From NCBI RefSeq assembly GCF_000002425.4, contig NC_037275.1:10898533-10962532 (forward strand): a stretch of DNA of 64,000 bases. Direction: 5' to 3'. A model generated the notes under the pieces. It searched no databases and was not told the DNA's origin. It was given only the letters and a program-made list of their open reading frames with translations. Position numbers and translations under genes: made by a program. The stretch's first letter is position 1; the number at the start of each line of letters is the position of its first letter. Positions 23,668 through 33,414 of the stretch are shown one piece after another. Source of the DNA: Physcomitrium patens. Its lineage: Eukaryota > Streptophyta > Bryopsida > Funariales > Funariaceae.

Positions 23668-24500
23668 TAAGAATAGATGACTATGGAACTCATTACATAT
23701 TTGTTGTAGATGCCTCATAATTACATTATGATTGTCGTCTTTGTGGATTGACTCTTGAGCAACTTTACTTGACTATAGTGCACATGGATATTGATGCCTT
23801 AGTGCTTATATAAGTTTTCTTCAATATCATCTTTTATCACTATAGAATACCTTGTGTCATCATTTCAAATCAAGATCCATGCTTCATGGAAAGTTTTTGG
23901 TAAGTCTTATTCAAACTACTAGGCACATAATTTGCCATGTCTATAGTTTTTCATCTCCAAACAGATGGGCAAACAGAGCATGCAAGTTGGACCTTGAAAG
24001 ATATGCTACAAGTATTTGTAGTGGTTCATCATAATGATTGGGATGAATACTTGACGTGCTTGGAGTTTATTTATAATGATAGTATTCAAATAAATATTAG
24101 TCATTCACTATTTTTTCTTAATACCGGTGAACATCTAATTATGCCAACAACTCTCTCTCATCCCATTAATATCAACAACCTAATAATAGAAGAATTTATA
24201 CAACAACTGACAATGGCCTTACAAGAGGCATAATATCACCTTCTACTGCACAAAATCAATAGAAAGAGTATGTAGATGACCATTAGCAACATAAGACCTT
24301 TCGAGAAGGTCATCAGATATTACTCTCCATTGCCAATTTGCCACTTGCTATATCTATTCAAATTTGTAAACTAGCACCTTGGTAGCTTGGACCTTTCTAT
24401 ATTTCTGTAATGGTTTTTGATGTCGCATATTACCTCAAGTTTTTGCCACATATTCAAGTCCATATAGTCTTTCATGTTTAGTAACTGAAGAGATTTCATA
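23668..24500 (+). pseudogene. H integrase core and C-terminus
   Basis: The plus strand continues integrase after Y2. An open stretch at 23937-24233 reads with FHLQTDGQTE (Glu region of the D-D-E core), DWDEYLTCLEF and YNDS, as in plant Ty3/gypsy integrases. The first catalytic Asp region at about 23700 is degraded by stops. The C-terminal part to about 24500 is faint. Confidence 0.78.
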
Positions 24501-24772
24501 CCAAGCCAAAGCACTTTCTAGATTGACACCAACTACCACTATTGTTAGTTGTAGTTGATGACAAATAAAAATATGAAGTGGACAATATTTTAGAGAATTG
24601 CTATCTTTACCATGGTAGTAGATGTCTACAACTTCAATATAAAGTTATTTGAAAAGGTTATCTCATTTACAATGCAATGTGAAAACTTACATAAAATCTC
24701 ACACATTTCCAAGCGATAATTTGGAGATACCATTGGAAGCAAAATGAGGATGTTCTGCATTAGTAGAGAGGA

Positions 24773-25328
24773 ATTAACTATAACATAGTATAGATAGGAT
24801 ATTTGTATAGGGATAGATAGTTAGAACCATAAAAGTTTTTAGATTAGGTTAGTGGATGAGGTAGAATCCATCTTAGAACATTCTAGAGAGAATTTAAGAT
24901 AATTAGTTAGATAGAATCGACCATAGAATCTTCTAAAAAAGTCTTAGGATGATTATTTAAGTAGAGTCTACTATAGAATTTTCTAGAGAGAATTTAAGAT
25001 AGTTATCTAAGTGGAATCCATCACCTAGGAATATTTTAGAAAATCTAGGATAATAGAATAAAGTATAAATAGGACTAGCTAGGGCCTTTTGAGGCATTTG
25101 ATTAGATATGGCTTTGAATCCTTTCACTTAATACAATTGGATTTTATATCTTTCTATTCTGTTTTGTTTTGTCTTAATTTTGATTGCTCAATTTTATCTT
25201 CTATGTTCTATTATATTTAATTTTATTCAATTTTGTTTTAATCTAATTTATTCTATCATGTGATGAACTTTTATGTTGCCATGGATTAGAAGGATCTTAG
25301 ATACTTGAGATAGACCAGTCCTGTTTCA
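24773..25328 (+). repeat. H 3' LTR with internal 50-bp tandem repeat
   Basis: It ends GTTTCA at 25328, the same end as the 5' LTR. The start is estimated from a purine-rich tract (GTAGAGAGGAA, 24763-24773) and may be off by some bases. It contains four 50-bp units at 24862-24911, 24912-24961, 24962-25011 and 25012-25061, each starting TAGAATC or TGGAATC. Confidence 0.7.
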
Positions 25329-25349
25329 TTTTCTCTTAGTAAAATTTGG

Positions 25350-25519
25350 TTTTGAACTTTTTTGTTTAATTCTATTCTATTCTCTTTTATTTTATTTTTT
25401 CTTTCATATTCCATTTTGTTTAATTTTATTCTAGTCTATGCAATCCTACATAGAAATAAGATTTATACTGCTATGGTTTAGAAGGGTCTTAGATCTTAAA
25501 GATAATCTAGTCTTGTTTC
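25350..25519 (+). repeat. Second H-type LTR tail
   Basis: Immediately downstream of the H 3' LTR, a diverged copy of the last roughly 170 bp of the same LTR ends GTTTCA at 25519. H probably inserted beside or into an older relative. Confidence 0.65.
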
Positions 25520-26263
25520 ACTAAAAATGTTTATCTAATTTTTAAAGCTTAATGTCCAAAGAAAGGGCTTCTATGAATGCTTCACAAATCTAATGTTTAA
25601 TTTTTTTTTCTCCTTGTTTTTATTTGTAGCTCCACATTCCATCTTCTTATCTCTAATAAAAATTCTTATTATTGAAGGTATTTATAATAATTTCTAAGAA
25701 GACTAATATCATCTCATTAAAAAAGAATGTTTGGACCTATCTAGATAGTTATATAATTTATTTTTTAAGTATGATAACCTAGTAATATGTTAGGAATTGC
25801 CTATAAGTCATGTTAAGCCATGCTAGCATATTATAGTAATATAGACTTCTCAAAGTACTGAGTAGTAAAACAAAAAAATATTTTTTATCTATATATTTGG
25901 ACATTAACTATTAGTATTAGAGGGATGACTTATAGGAAGGAATTTGATAGCATTGAAATACAATGCCTTTTCTTGTTATTGTTTGGATTTGTGAAGCCTA
26001 GATCAAAGTTTTTTGATTGATTCTATATGTTCTTTGCAATTTTTTTCTTCTATACAAATTAAAAATTTGGCTTATTATTTGATATTACAATAGAATTTTT
26101 AATTATGATATTTCTAAAAAGACTTAATTTCATAAAAATAATCAATAAGAATAGAATAATTTTTTAATCATTATGGTATTTTAAAGACTATTCTTTGATT
26201 ATAATATAGATCACTAAGTGTGATGTTTCTTCAATGGTTGAAGTAGAGTTATTGATAGCATAG
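25520..26263. other. Gene-free AT-rich stretch with weak LTR similarity
   Basis: No ORF. A short block at about 25760-25860 (AAGCCATGCTAGCATATTA) resembles the early part of solo LTR X (7400-7470), so this may be a decayed X-type LTR. The evidence is weak. Confidence 0.35.
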
Positions 26264-26347
26264 TATCACAACAATATGTATTTATTCTAATAATTACTTT
26301 TATGTAGATTATCTTCCTCTAATTTAATTTTTTTAAAATTATTTGAG

Positions 26348-27440
26348 TTGTTTATCAAAGAAAAGATTATGGATGCTACTCTCAAGAAAAGTGAAAGTAG
26401 TTTTACAACTATTACAAATCTTCATGAGCTTGTTAACACTCTACAAATAAAAATCTCATGTATTTTTAACATGAATCATAGAGGTGCTATCTCTATACAT
26501 ATTAAAGAAGTCTATAATCTATGCCAAAAAGTTGTATAATTGAAGGAAATAAGTATATCAACCTCACAAATAAATTCAAGAAGTCTCGCTTTAATAAGCA
26601 AAAAAGAAACAAGGACTAATATGCTCAAGAAGTTTGATAAAAAAAGATAAAAAATTTGACGATTTTTACAACAAATTAAGCTCTATTCGAGGTTGTATTA
26701 TTTCTAATATTTCAATGGCTTTACTCAAATTGGATTCATATGTGCACTTCTATCAAAAAGTACTTTCTCTTGATTTGTATCTTTTATGGAAAAAGACTCA
26801 CAACTATTTTGTGTCTTAAATTTATTCTTGAAAATAATTAAGGCTATATTTAGAAAAAATAATTAAAAAATGGTAGTAAATATGAAGCTTGTATTACTAC
26901 AACAAAGACCATGTTCAACTACTACATATACTATTGAATTACAAAATCTTACTTGCGACATAGATTGGAATGACAAAGCTCTAATTAATCAATTTTGAAA
27001 TAGATTAAAAGATAATATCAAAGATTTATTATTGACAATGTTAAGAATAGATTCATTGGAGCAATTTATTACTTAAGTCATTGCATGCAACAATTCGCTC
27101 TTTAAAAGATGCTATGAATAAAGATTTGGTTGAAGAAGTACAATTCAAAGCCATAGCAATATCTTCTAAGTTTTTAGAAGCTTACTCATCTAAGCCAAAG
27201 CCTATGTAAATTGACATGGTAAGTTTTAGATCTCTTACTAAGCAAAAAAAGACTTGTCATTGTCAAGAAGGTCTCTACCTATATTGTGGAAAATACAAGC
27301 ACTTTGCTCAATATTATCCAAAGAAGCAATACAATCACAAAATGAGGAGCATGGTTACCAAAAAAGTTGATGTATCAAAAAACAAATTTTTCAGCTATAA
27401 TAGGGATTATGTAACTAAAATTTTATATAACACCTAGTAA
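26348..27440 (+). pseudogene. Z1 gag
   Basis: Open stretches at 26348-26539, 26634-26819 and 27216-27437 make up gag, homologous to Z3 gag (59993-60298 and 61917-62420). The zinc knuckle near 27268-27330 reads YLYCGKYKHFAQYYP. The second Cys and the His survive, but the first and last Cys are Tyr, a G to A change each. RNA binding would be lost. Confidence 0.7.
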
Positions 27441-27887
27441 AGGTCCTATTCTTTCTTTAGATCCGTCACCTTGTTTTATAATAGATGTGTATTTAGGACC
27501 AAAAAATCACAAAGACTTAGCATGGTTAGATTCAAGAGCCTCAGCTTGTTTTATAAACAAAAACTTTGTTAAAAATACAAGAGATATCATTGGTCAAAAA
27601 AACTAAATCTGTACATATGAAAGTTATAGATAGTTGTTTGTTGTCTTTTGGAAATGTAATCCATGAGATTGTTCCTTTAGATAGAGCAATTAAAGATCAT
27701 AATAGCATAGTATTATTTAATGTAATAAGATCTCTCTCAAATCTAATTATTTTAGAATTATCATGGTTAAAAAAATATAATCCTTAAATAGATTATATTT
27801 CTTATAAATTTAATATTTTAAAATTTTGATCTAAAATTTTATTAGTCAAGTAAAATACATAAGTCTAATACATCCAAATCCTTACTT
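27441..27887 (+). pseudogene. Z1 aspartic protease remnant
   Basis: LAWLDSRASACFI near 27520-27560 is the retropepsin active site with DSG changed to DSR (Gly to Arg). An open piece follows at 27566-27787 with homology to Z3. It is cut at 27887 by the LTR of the nested minus-strand copy. Confidence 0.65.
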
Positions 27888-28195
27888 CTATATATACTAT
27901 CTATTTGGGATTTATGTAGCAATATTTTATAGGACCTCCAAAAATGTGTTGACTTTACATGACATATATCTTAACTTACAAGGTAAGTTTCTTATATAGA
28001 CACTATATAGTTAGCTTTTTGACTAAATTTTTAACCTACCAATCAGCTAAAAATACATGTAAAATTAAAATAATATTTTAAAAGCTTTTAAAAAGCTTTT
28101 TTAGAAGGTATTATAAAATTCATTTATATTTATCTATTTTTATTTATTTATATTATCTAGGTAATAATTATAGTAAATATATATTCAAAATATTA
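27888..28195 (-). repeat. Z2 3' LTR, truncated
   Basis: Reverse complement of the inner part of the Z LTR (compare 33075-33400). The outer roughly 250 bp are missing at the junction with Z1. Confidence 0.7.
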
Positions 28196-28789
28196 TCTCC
28201 TTTTTTTAGTGACGAGTTCTATGAGGAGTTGTGATCATATATTGAGGAAGTCTAAGATATGACAAATTGTATTTGTAACATACTCTGATTTTTATTCCCT
28301 TCAAAGGTAGTTGATTCGTCCTCTCAACTATCAGTAATATCTTATTCTAGAATCGAAAGACAACCTTGTTATTTGATCATTATTGAAACCATTGTAACTT
28401 CCTTCAAACAAAATATTTCTAATACCATGAAGACTCGTTTCTACTTTTAATAAAATCACCAAACATTGAGAGTCTCTTTCTTAGTCATGATACCAAATGT
28501 ATTATATATTTCTATCTATTCAAAGAAGAACATGTCATTTTAAAGGCCTTCATCTATATTACATTGTCTTGAAGGTTATGATAATTATAATATCTCATCC
28601 AATAATTACTAAATAATAGTTCTTGAGTTAAATCTGTTGGTTATTTATTCTTCATCTCTTTAATGCCACAATTATATAAAAACTACAAATAAAGATAGTA
28701 GGTAGAATGTAATCTTTCATAAATTGTATTTCTTTTATAGTAAAGATTTTTTGTCTTTTTTCAAAGTTTTGATAGATATTGTTGATAAA

Positions 28790-28965
28790 AAGCTTTGACC
28801 TTCATTACTACATTTGTAAGATTTTTTTGCTAGCTTCCATGTAAATTTGCTAATATTGTATCTATGCCAATAAATAACATATTCCAACTTATGTTAGTAC
28901 CTCCTTGATTCTAAGACTTCTTCCATCTTAAATTCTTGATTATTATCCATTTCTCTAAGAGATAG
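28790..28965 (-). pseudogene. Z2 chromodomain remnant
   Basis: The minus strand reads MEEVLESRRY, then a stop, then LEYVIYWHRYNISKFTWK, the chromodomain pattern with both aromatic/Trp positions kept (W in YWHRY and in FTWK). Chromodomains target chromovirus integration to marked chromatin. It is cut off from the integrase by W. Confidence 0.65.
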
Positions 28966-29039
28966 TGTTATATTATGTGGTGTTGCTTAAAAGTGCACTA
29001 GGCACTTTGTTGTAAAAAGTAGAATAGAAATTGTAATAA

Positions 29040-29790
29040 AAAATCTTAATTCTAATAAAATTCTAAATAAACTCTAATTAAACCTTAATAATACTAAATA
29101 AGCTTTAATTAAATTCAAAAAAAACCTTAAAGAAATTACAAAAGAAACAATAAGAAATCTTAAAAGAATTGAAAAAAAATCCATGATAAATTTTAAAAGA
29201 ATCTTTAATAAGCTCTAAAAAATATTAAAATAATCACAATTATATCTTAAATAAATTTCAATCAAGTTCTAATTTAATCCTAGTTGAAATCCTAATAGAC
29301 TTCAATGAAATCCTAGACAAATTCTAAATCCTAAACTGAACTCTAGATCAAACCTTAAATCCTAAATCAAACCCTAAATCAAATCCTAGACAAGCTATAA
29401 ATCCTAAACCAATTCTTAAATCAAATCCTAGACAAATCCTAAATCCTAAATCAAATCCTAGATCAAATCCTAGATTCTAAATTAAATCCTAAATCAAACC
29501 TTAGACTCTAAATCAAATCTTCAATTAAATCCTAGATAAATCCTAAATCCTAAAATACATCCTAAATCAAACCTTAGACAAATCTTAAATCTTAAATCAA
29601 ATCTTTGATCAAATCCTAGACCATAAATTAAACTCTAAATCAAACTCTAAATAAATCCTAAATCAAATCCAAGATCAAATCCTAAATCAAATCCTAAATC
29701 AAATCCTAAATCAAATCCTAAACAAATCCTAAAACCCAAACTAAATCCTAGATCAAACTCTAGATCTGAAACTAAACCTTAACCCTATTC
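29040..29790. repeat. Degenerate tandem array, CAAATCCTAAAT type
   Basis: About 750 bp of short direct repeats around AAATCCTAAATC / CTAGATCAA. The most regular part is (CAAATCCTAAAT)n at about 29684-29726. It is close to the plant telomere repeat CCCTAAA with C to T changes, and several exact AACCCTAAA units occur. Confidence 0.75.
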
Positions 29791-30518
29791 AATTTAATCC
29801 TAATATAGTTTAGAATCTTAATATCTATCAATTGAATCATTGAACTTGCTTAAATATTTTACATACTTATCAACAATTGAGTTGAAAATAAGTACACAAA
29901 ATTTATAGATAATTTCATTGACTAAATAGAAAAAAAAAAAAAAAAATCCTAAATTCTACTTAGGTCTTGATTGGCCTCCTACTTCAATTTGAATATTGAA
30001 ATTCAAGTGCCAATATCTCCTTATCAAACCATAAAATTGTTCTCAAATTTCACATATGTGTGGTAATTCAAGTCTATTACTTTTATGCAAATTTTACTCC
30101 ACTCTAATTAGTAGATTACTGAAGATCTTAAAAATTCTAATTACTTCTAAAAGTCCTATTTTAAAGACCTCAACCTATTTAAAAATCAATAGCCTTCAAT
30201 TCAACTATTTGATCAAGCTCAAACTAATAGTATATACTTTAGACAACTATTTTCATAAGTTATCAAAATTTAAACTATATATCTACTATCAAACTCATGA
30301 AATTCTCCAAAATGTAATATCCTTTTTATTTCACAAATTTCAGAGTCATCCAAAATAATTAAGACTTTGTAAAGCTCTTGCAAATTTATTATATATTCAA
30401 TTCCCTCAAAATTAATGCTTAAAAAAATTCTATCAAGTCTACTCTACAATTCCACTTTTTGATCTTCAAAAGAATCCCAAAGTCGCCATAAGTGTACAAT
30501 TTTGTGCCTCATGATCAA

Positions 30519-30537
30519 GGTTTAGGGTTTAGGGTTT
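30519..30537 (+). repeat. Plant-type telomere repeat, about 2.5 units
   Basis: GGTTTAGGGTTTAGGGTTT, about 730 bp downstream of the degenerate array and on the opposite strand sense, still inside W. Confidence 0.8.
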
Positions 30538-30853
30538 CGACTCAGGTTGACAATCAATCCTCTCTGGATATCAATTCTTGGCTTTTTGAGGTAATTTTTG
30601 ATAAAATTTACTCTTAATTTCCTTCTTATATATGGCTATATCATTTAATTTTCTAATTTACTTTGTTTTGTCTTATTTATGACTCTACAAAATAAATAGA
30701 AGCCCATTTTGTAAAAATAATATTAGTAATTTTTAGTTTTACTACCCTTTTAAATATTATCTATATTTCTAAGATGATTTTAACTAAGATCTTCTATAAT
30801 ATAATAATTTCCACACTCTTTCACCTATTACCTATATTACATCATGACAATGG

Positions 30854-31735
30854 TGGTATTTGTCTTCTTTCTAGGATATTTATTGTCTTATATGGCTCAA
30901 AAAAAGATACATGAAATACGAGATGGATTTTCATAGATTCTAGTAGATATAATCAATAAGCGACTAAATTGACTTGTTCACAAATAGGAAATGGTCTAAA
31001 TCTACAATAATCCAATTTATCATAAAAATGAATAGTTTTAATATTACAATGAAGTAACTGTATCTTATCACTAATATGAAAATGAGATTATTTCTTGCAA
31101 TAAGCATCTACATTGCACTTTTATTGTTCTTGAGTCTCTTTTGGTCGTATCTTTATTGTTATATGTAGCTCACATAAATAATTTGCCAAATCTTCTACCG
31201 CATGATAATCAACTTTTAAAAAGTCAAAAGCATTAAATTATGAATAACATCCATTATTAATAAAAAAAAAAATATTTATTATGTAAAAGAATGTATTATA
31301 TTATTATAAGTAAACTTTGCCAATGGCAAAAGAATTGTCCAATCATCTTATTGATAATTGATGGTATACCTCAAATATTGCTTTAAAATTTAATTTACAC
31401 ACCTTATTTGTCCATTAGTTTAAGGATGGAAAGTTGAAGATAGTTTGATGTCCACTTTTAGAATCTTAAAAAGCGTTCTCTAAAATCTTAATACAAACTA
31501 AGTTCTCTTATTTAATATAATATCCTTATACAATCTATAATAACAATACATGTTGTCAAGCAAAAGCTTAGTTGTTTTTTCAATTGTGATAGTTTTTGTA
31601 TATAATACAAAATATGTTATTTTAGTGAAACAATCTACTATCACAAATATAGAGTCATAAAAACTTAAGACCAAAGGATCCATGATAAAATCCATAGAAA
31701 TAGAAGATTGTAGTTCTTCATGATAAATATGAAGT
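30854..31735 (-). pseudogene. Z2 integrase core and C-terminus
   Basis: On the minus strand, MDFIMDPLVL and IVDCFTKITYFV (31695-31498) are the start of the catalytic core. The C-terminal region follows to 30854 with decayed sequence matching 57840-58080. It joins RT directly at about 31710-31735. Confidence 0.7.
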
Positions 31736-32440
31736 TCATGTTCTTTTGTATTCTAAGAATAGATTAAGATGTTATCTATATAACAGACAAAAAAGTCATC
31801 TAAAAGCTATCAAAAAATATCATTCATTAAATATTAGAAATCTATTAATGTATTTATAAGTCCAAAAGGTATGATGTTGTATTCAAAATATCCATAATTT
31901 ATTTGAAATGTAGTCTTCCATTCATCTCCTTCTTTGATGAGTATCAAATTGTATGCCCCTTGTAGATTTATTTTTATATAGAACTTAGCTTAGTTTAATT
32001 AATCAAGAAGTTTAGATATCAAAAGAAGTAGATACTTATTCTTAATAGTGATTTTATTGAGTTATTGATAATCAACACACATCCGTAATGATCTATTATT
32101 TTTCTTCACAAATAAAATTAGAGCTCATGTTGGAGATTTGGAATGGTGTATGAAGTTTTCAACCAAATTTTCTTCAATATATTCCTTGAGTTCAGCCAAT
32201 TCATTTTGTAATAAATAATAAATTGGTCTAAATGACAATTGAGCTTTTTCTTGAAGGTCAATTGAACAATCATAAGGATGATGTTTTGATAGAGTATTCA
32301 TATTTTTTTTCTCAAATACATCTTGAAAATCTTCATATTTGCTTAAAATATTACTTAAAGTCTTTCTACCATTAGGAATAGATACAACATAGATGATACA
32401 AGATAATTCTTCTTTTGCAGCATATAAAAAAGCTCTTGTA
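31736..32440 (-). pseudogene. Z2 reverse transcriptase
   Basis: The minus strand reads a protease tail, then RT with FVKKNNRSLRMCVDYQ, LNKITIKNKY and the catalytic YIDNILIYS near 31765-31790, where the second Asp of the DD pair is Asn. Several stops. The upstream stretch 32441-32832 holds no recognisable gag. Confidence 0.7.
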
Positions 32441-32832
32441 CCTACAAATAGAAGTTTAATTATACTAAATTTATGAATTTTTACTTCATCAATTATATTC
32501 TTGATTATACTTTTAGAAAAGTCAAGACTATAAAAAATCTAATCTATTTTATGACTATTTTTTATGATTCTATGAATTGTTCTTTTATTTGTGCCATTAT
32601 AGTCTTCATTTTTAGAAGCTTTTCCATAATAATATATAAAGAAAGGAAGATATCTAATATTGCTCAAGACAAATAAAAGAGGACTTGAAAATAAAGAAAA
32701 AAATACTAAGAATAATATCAGTTTAGAAGAGGCTAATCTGCAATGCTTAATACACTTTAGTTTTATCAAAAAAAATGAGTAATCTACTTCAAATCAAAAA
32801 AAGTCAAAGCTTTGATATTATAAGTATACTCT

Positions 32833-33003
32833 TGTTAATTTATCAAGGATAAGAACTCAATGAAAGCAAATAAATAAGTGAGACTCTCTCAAAGAAATAA
32901 AAATAGAGAAGTATGTATAAAAATAAAAATTAGAATGGCTATTGCCAAAAAAAAAAAAAAAAAAAAAAAAATAGAGACTCCTTGAAAGTAAACTAAAAAT
33001 TTA

Positions 33004-33037
<34 letters not shown>

Positions 33038-33414
33038 ACAAGAGTGAAGAAGGCTTCATTCTTGCTTCTATATATAATATCTACCTAAGATCTATATAGC
33101 AACATTCTATAGGACCTCAAAAAACATATTGACTTTCCATAATACATATCTTAACTTACAAGAAAAGCTTTCTATATGGATATAACATGATTAACATATT
33201 TTGCAAGCTATCAACACATGTGATATGTGGTTAGATTGTTGTCCAAGTTTCTAACCTATTAATCAGCAACAAATATATATAAAGTCAAAACAATGTCTAA
33301 GAAGCTTATAAAAAGCTTTTTTTGAAGATATTATGAAATTAATCTACTTTTACCTACTTCTCTCTATTCATATCACCTAGATAAAAATTACAATAGATAT
33401 ACATATTTGTGACA
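32833..33414 (-). repeat. Z2 5' LTR
   Basis: In minus sense it begins TGTCACAAATATG (33414) and ends AATTAACA (32833). It is 582 bp with two A-runs (about 32949-32971 and 33006-33035). Confidence 0.8.

Larger units (their letters stand above)
1..25328 (+). mobile_element. Element H: degenerate Ty3/gypsy LTR retrotransposon, split by two later insertions
   Basis: The element reads on the plus strand in the order partial 5' LTR, primer-binding site, gag, protease/RT, RNase H, integrase, 3' LTR. That order is typical of Ty3/gypsy. The LTR tail at 1-181 matches the tail of the 3' LTR ending at 25328. The body is cut at 2939-2942 by Y1 and at 15093-15096 by Y2. Removing Y1 rejoins an RNase H-like reading (sequence before 2943 with sequence after 14397), and removing Y2 rejoins the integrase zinc domain to its core. 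The reading frame is broken by many stops and frameshifts, so it cannot be autonomous. The left boundary lies outside the window, so no target duplication can be checked. Confidence 0.85.
28966..30849 (+). mobile_element. W: 1.9-kb solo-LTR-like insertion with telomere-like repeats
   Basis: It begins TGTTATATTATGTGG and ends CATCATGACA, which are C-to-T/G-to-A decayed versions of the TGTCGT...ACGACA ends of X and Y. Flanks ATAG (28962-28965) and ATGG (30850-30853) are a likely 4-bp target duplication with one change. Z integrase sequence is continuous across it (compare 57790-57870, uninterrupted). No ORF of note. The orientation is given by similarity of the left end to X. Confidence 0.65.
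27888..33414 (-). mobile_element. Element Z2: minus-strand Z copy nested in Z1, internally deleted
   Basis: A complete LTR lies at 32833-33414 (5' LTR of the minus element) and a truncated one at 27888-28195. In between, on the minus strand: RT (about 32440-31740), integrase (31705-30854) and chromodomain (28960-28790), with W inserted at 28966-30849. Gag and most of protease are missing. RNase H and the integrase zinc domain are also missing, since RT runs straight into the integrase core near 31710-31735. Confidence 0.75.

Noticed and set aside
24862-25061. Evenly spaced 50-bp repeats as a possible CRISPR array
   Set aside because: The units are contiguous with no unique spacers, lie inside an LTR, and the window is eukaryotic.
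30519-30537. A true chromosome end or telomere-fusion site
   Set aside because: Only 2.5 exact telomere units. The nearby array is degenerate and lies within an insertion in a retroelement.
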